Below, piece after piece: positions 5,473 through 5,635 of a DNA stretch of 5,635 nucleotides. The position numbers were made by a program, and so were the translations under genes. Source of the stretch: Bdellovibrionales bacterium (lineage in GTDB: Bacteria > Bdellovibrionota > Bacteriovoracia > Bacteriovoracales > Bacteriovoracaceae). The stretch covers positions 1 through 5,635 of the forward strand of contig DAOVTR010000128.1 of the NCBI GenBank assembly GCA_030633015.1. The letters are read 5' to 3'. Under the pieces are notes generated by a model that saw nothing but the letters and a program-made list of their open reading frames with translations, was not told the origin of the DNA and made no database searches. Every line of letters begins with the position of its first letter. The first letter of the stretch is position 1.

Positions 5473-5635
5473 AAAATAATTTACGAGCACAACCACAAAA
5501 TGGTAGTAACAAAGATTATACATTAAATGGCAAATATCCTCGTTTTACCCAAAACGAAGGTAATACCATCCGTGATTTAGTAATGACTAATAAACGTTCA
5601 GATGTTAGTGTTGAACGAATCAAAGATGGAAGAAT
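5454..5635 (+). CDS. Divergent partial reading frame, unrecognised (runs off right edge)
   Basis: A plus-strand frame stays open to the window end without a stop, and open upstream to an ATG at 5355. From the TTG at 5454 it reads MRRETSKNNL..., then YTLNGKYPRF and later NTIRDLVMTNKRSDVSVERI. Codons from about 5460 begin mostly with purines and rarely end in G, the usual coding pattern; the opposite strand in the same stretch shows the reverse. The start is unresolved: ATG 5355 overlaps the TPR signal anchor head to head, TTG 5454 has only a poor ribosome site, and ATG 5583 would leave a normal divergent gap. A perfect AGGAGG at 5414-5419 is well spaced only for a GTG in another frame that stops after nine codons. 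I recognise no family. Confidence 0.4.
   Translation, partial: MRRETSKNNLRAQPQNGSNKDYTLNGKYPRFTQNEGNTIRDLVMTNKRSDVSVERIKDGR
5538..5560. repeat. Hairpin-forming inverted repeat
   Basis: TCGTTTT-ACCC-AAAACGA (5540-5557) is a perfect 7-bp stem with a 4-base loop, extendable by two C-G pairs with one bulged A. No T-run follows on either strand, so it is not a standard intrinsic terminator. It lies upstream of the TPR operon and inside the plus-strand frame, so it could be an operator or simply chance. Confidence 0.4.

Noticed and set aside
5396..5512. 39-residue TTG-initiated N-terminal extension of the TPR protein
   Set aside because: No Shine-Dalgarno, three cysteines against one in the remaining 853 residues, pyrimidine-first codons, and it would precede a natural signal anchor that already starts with ATG.
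1..5635. Mobile element, CRISPR array or defence island
   Set aside because: No transposase, integrase, regularly spaced repeats, terminal repeats or recognisable defence domain is visible in the window.

Overview
This is an AT-rich bacterial stretch in which every confidently identified gene lies on the minus strand, so the biology reads from high to low coordinates. The organism cannot be named from the sequence. The low GC, a normal bacterial-type SerRS, tRNAs with encoded CCA, a signal-peptide protein rich in cysteines and a very long membrane-anchored TPR protein would fit a Gram-negative such as an AT-rich Bdellovibrionota (Bacteriovorax/Halobacteriovorax-like) lineage; that placement is inference only.

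Layout, right to left. At 5396-5635 there is an ambiguous head region. A plus-strand reading frame with coding-like composition runs off the right edge, and a possible promoter for the leftward operon overlaps it. Next, 2834-5395 encodes an ~853-residue membrane-anchored TPR-repeat protein. Its TGA stop lies inside the Shine-Dalgarno of serS (1555-2826), which encodes a complete seryl-tRNA synthetase with all class II motifs. The two form a tightly coupled operon. After a 113-bp gap comes a 168-residue exported, cysteine-rich protein that I do not recognise (935-1441).

The 293-bp gap at 642-934 is not empty. It holds an 11-bp inverted repeat enclosing a start region, a candidate 25-residue single-helix membrane peptide (798-875), a small GC-rich tRNA-like scrap near 707-720, and a near-consensus sigma70 promoter whose 17-bp spacer is filled by an 18-bp dyad. 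That promoter drives two tandem tRNA-Ser genes (anticodons UGA and GCU). A 341-bp AT-rich gap follows with no convincing gene, then the first 37 codons of a membrane protein with its own -10 box and Shine-Dalgarno, cut by the left edge.

Functionally, the window joins a serine-decoding set (SerRS plus two of its tRNA substrates within about 1 kb, same strand) with envelope proteins of unknown role. I see no mobile element, CRISPR array or obvious defence system. The most novel-looking material is the small structured micro-ORF region, the dyad in the tRNA promoter, the orphan cysteine-rich secreted protein and the unresolved divergent frame at the right edge.
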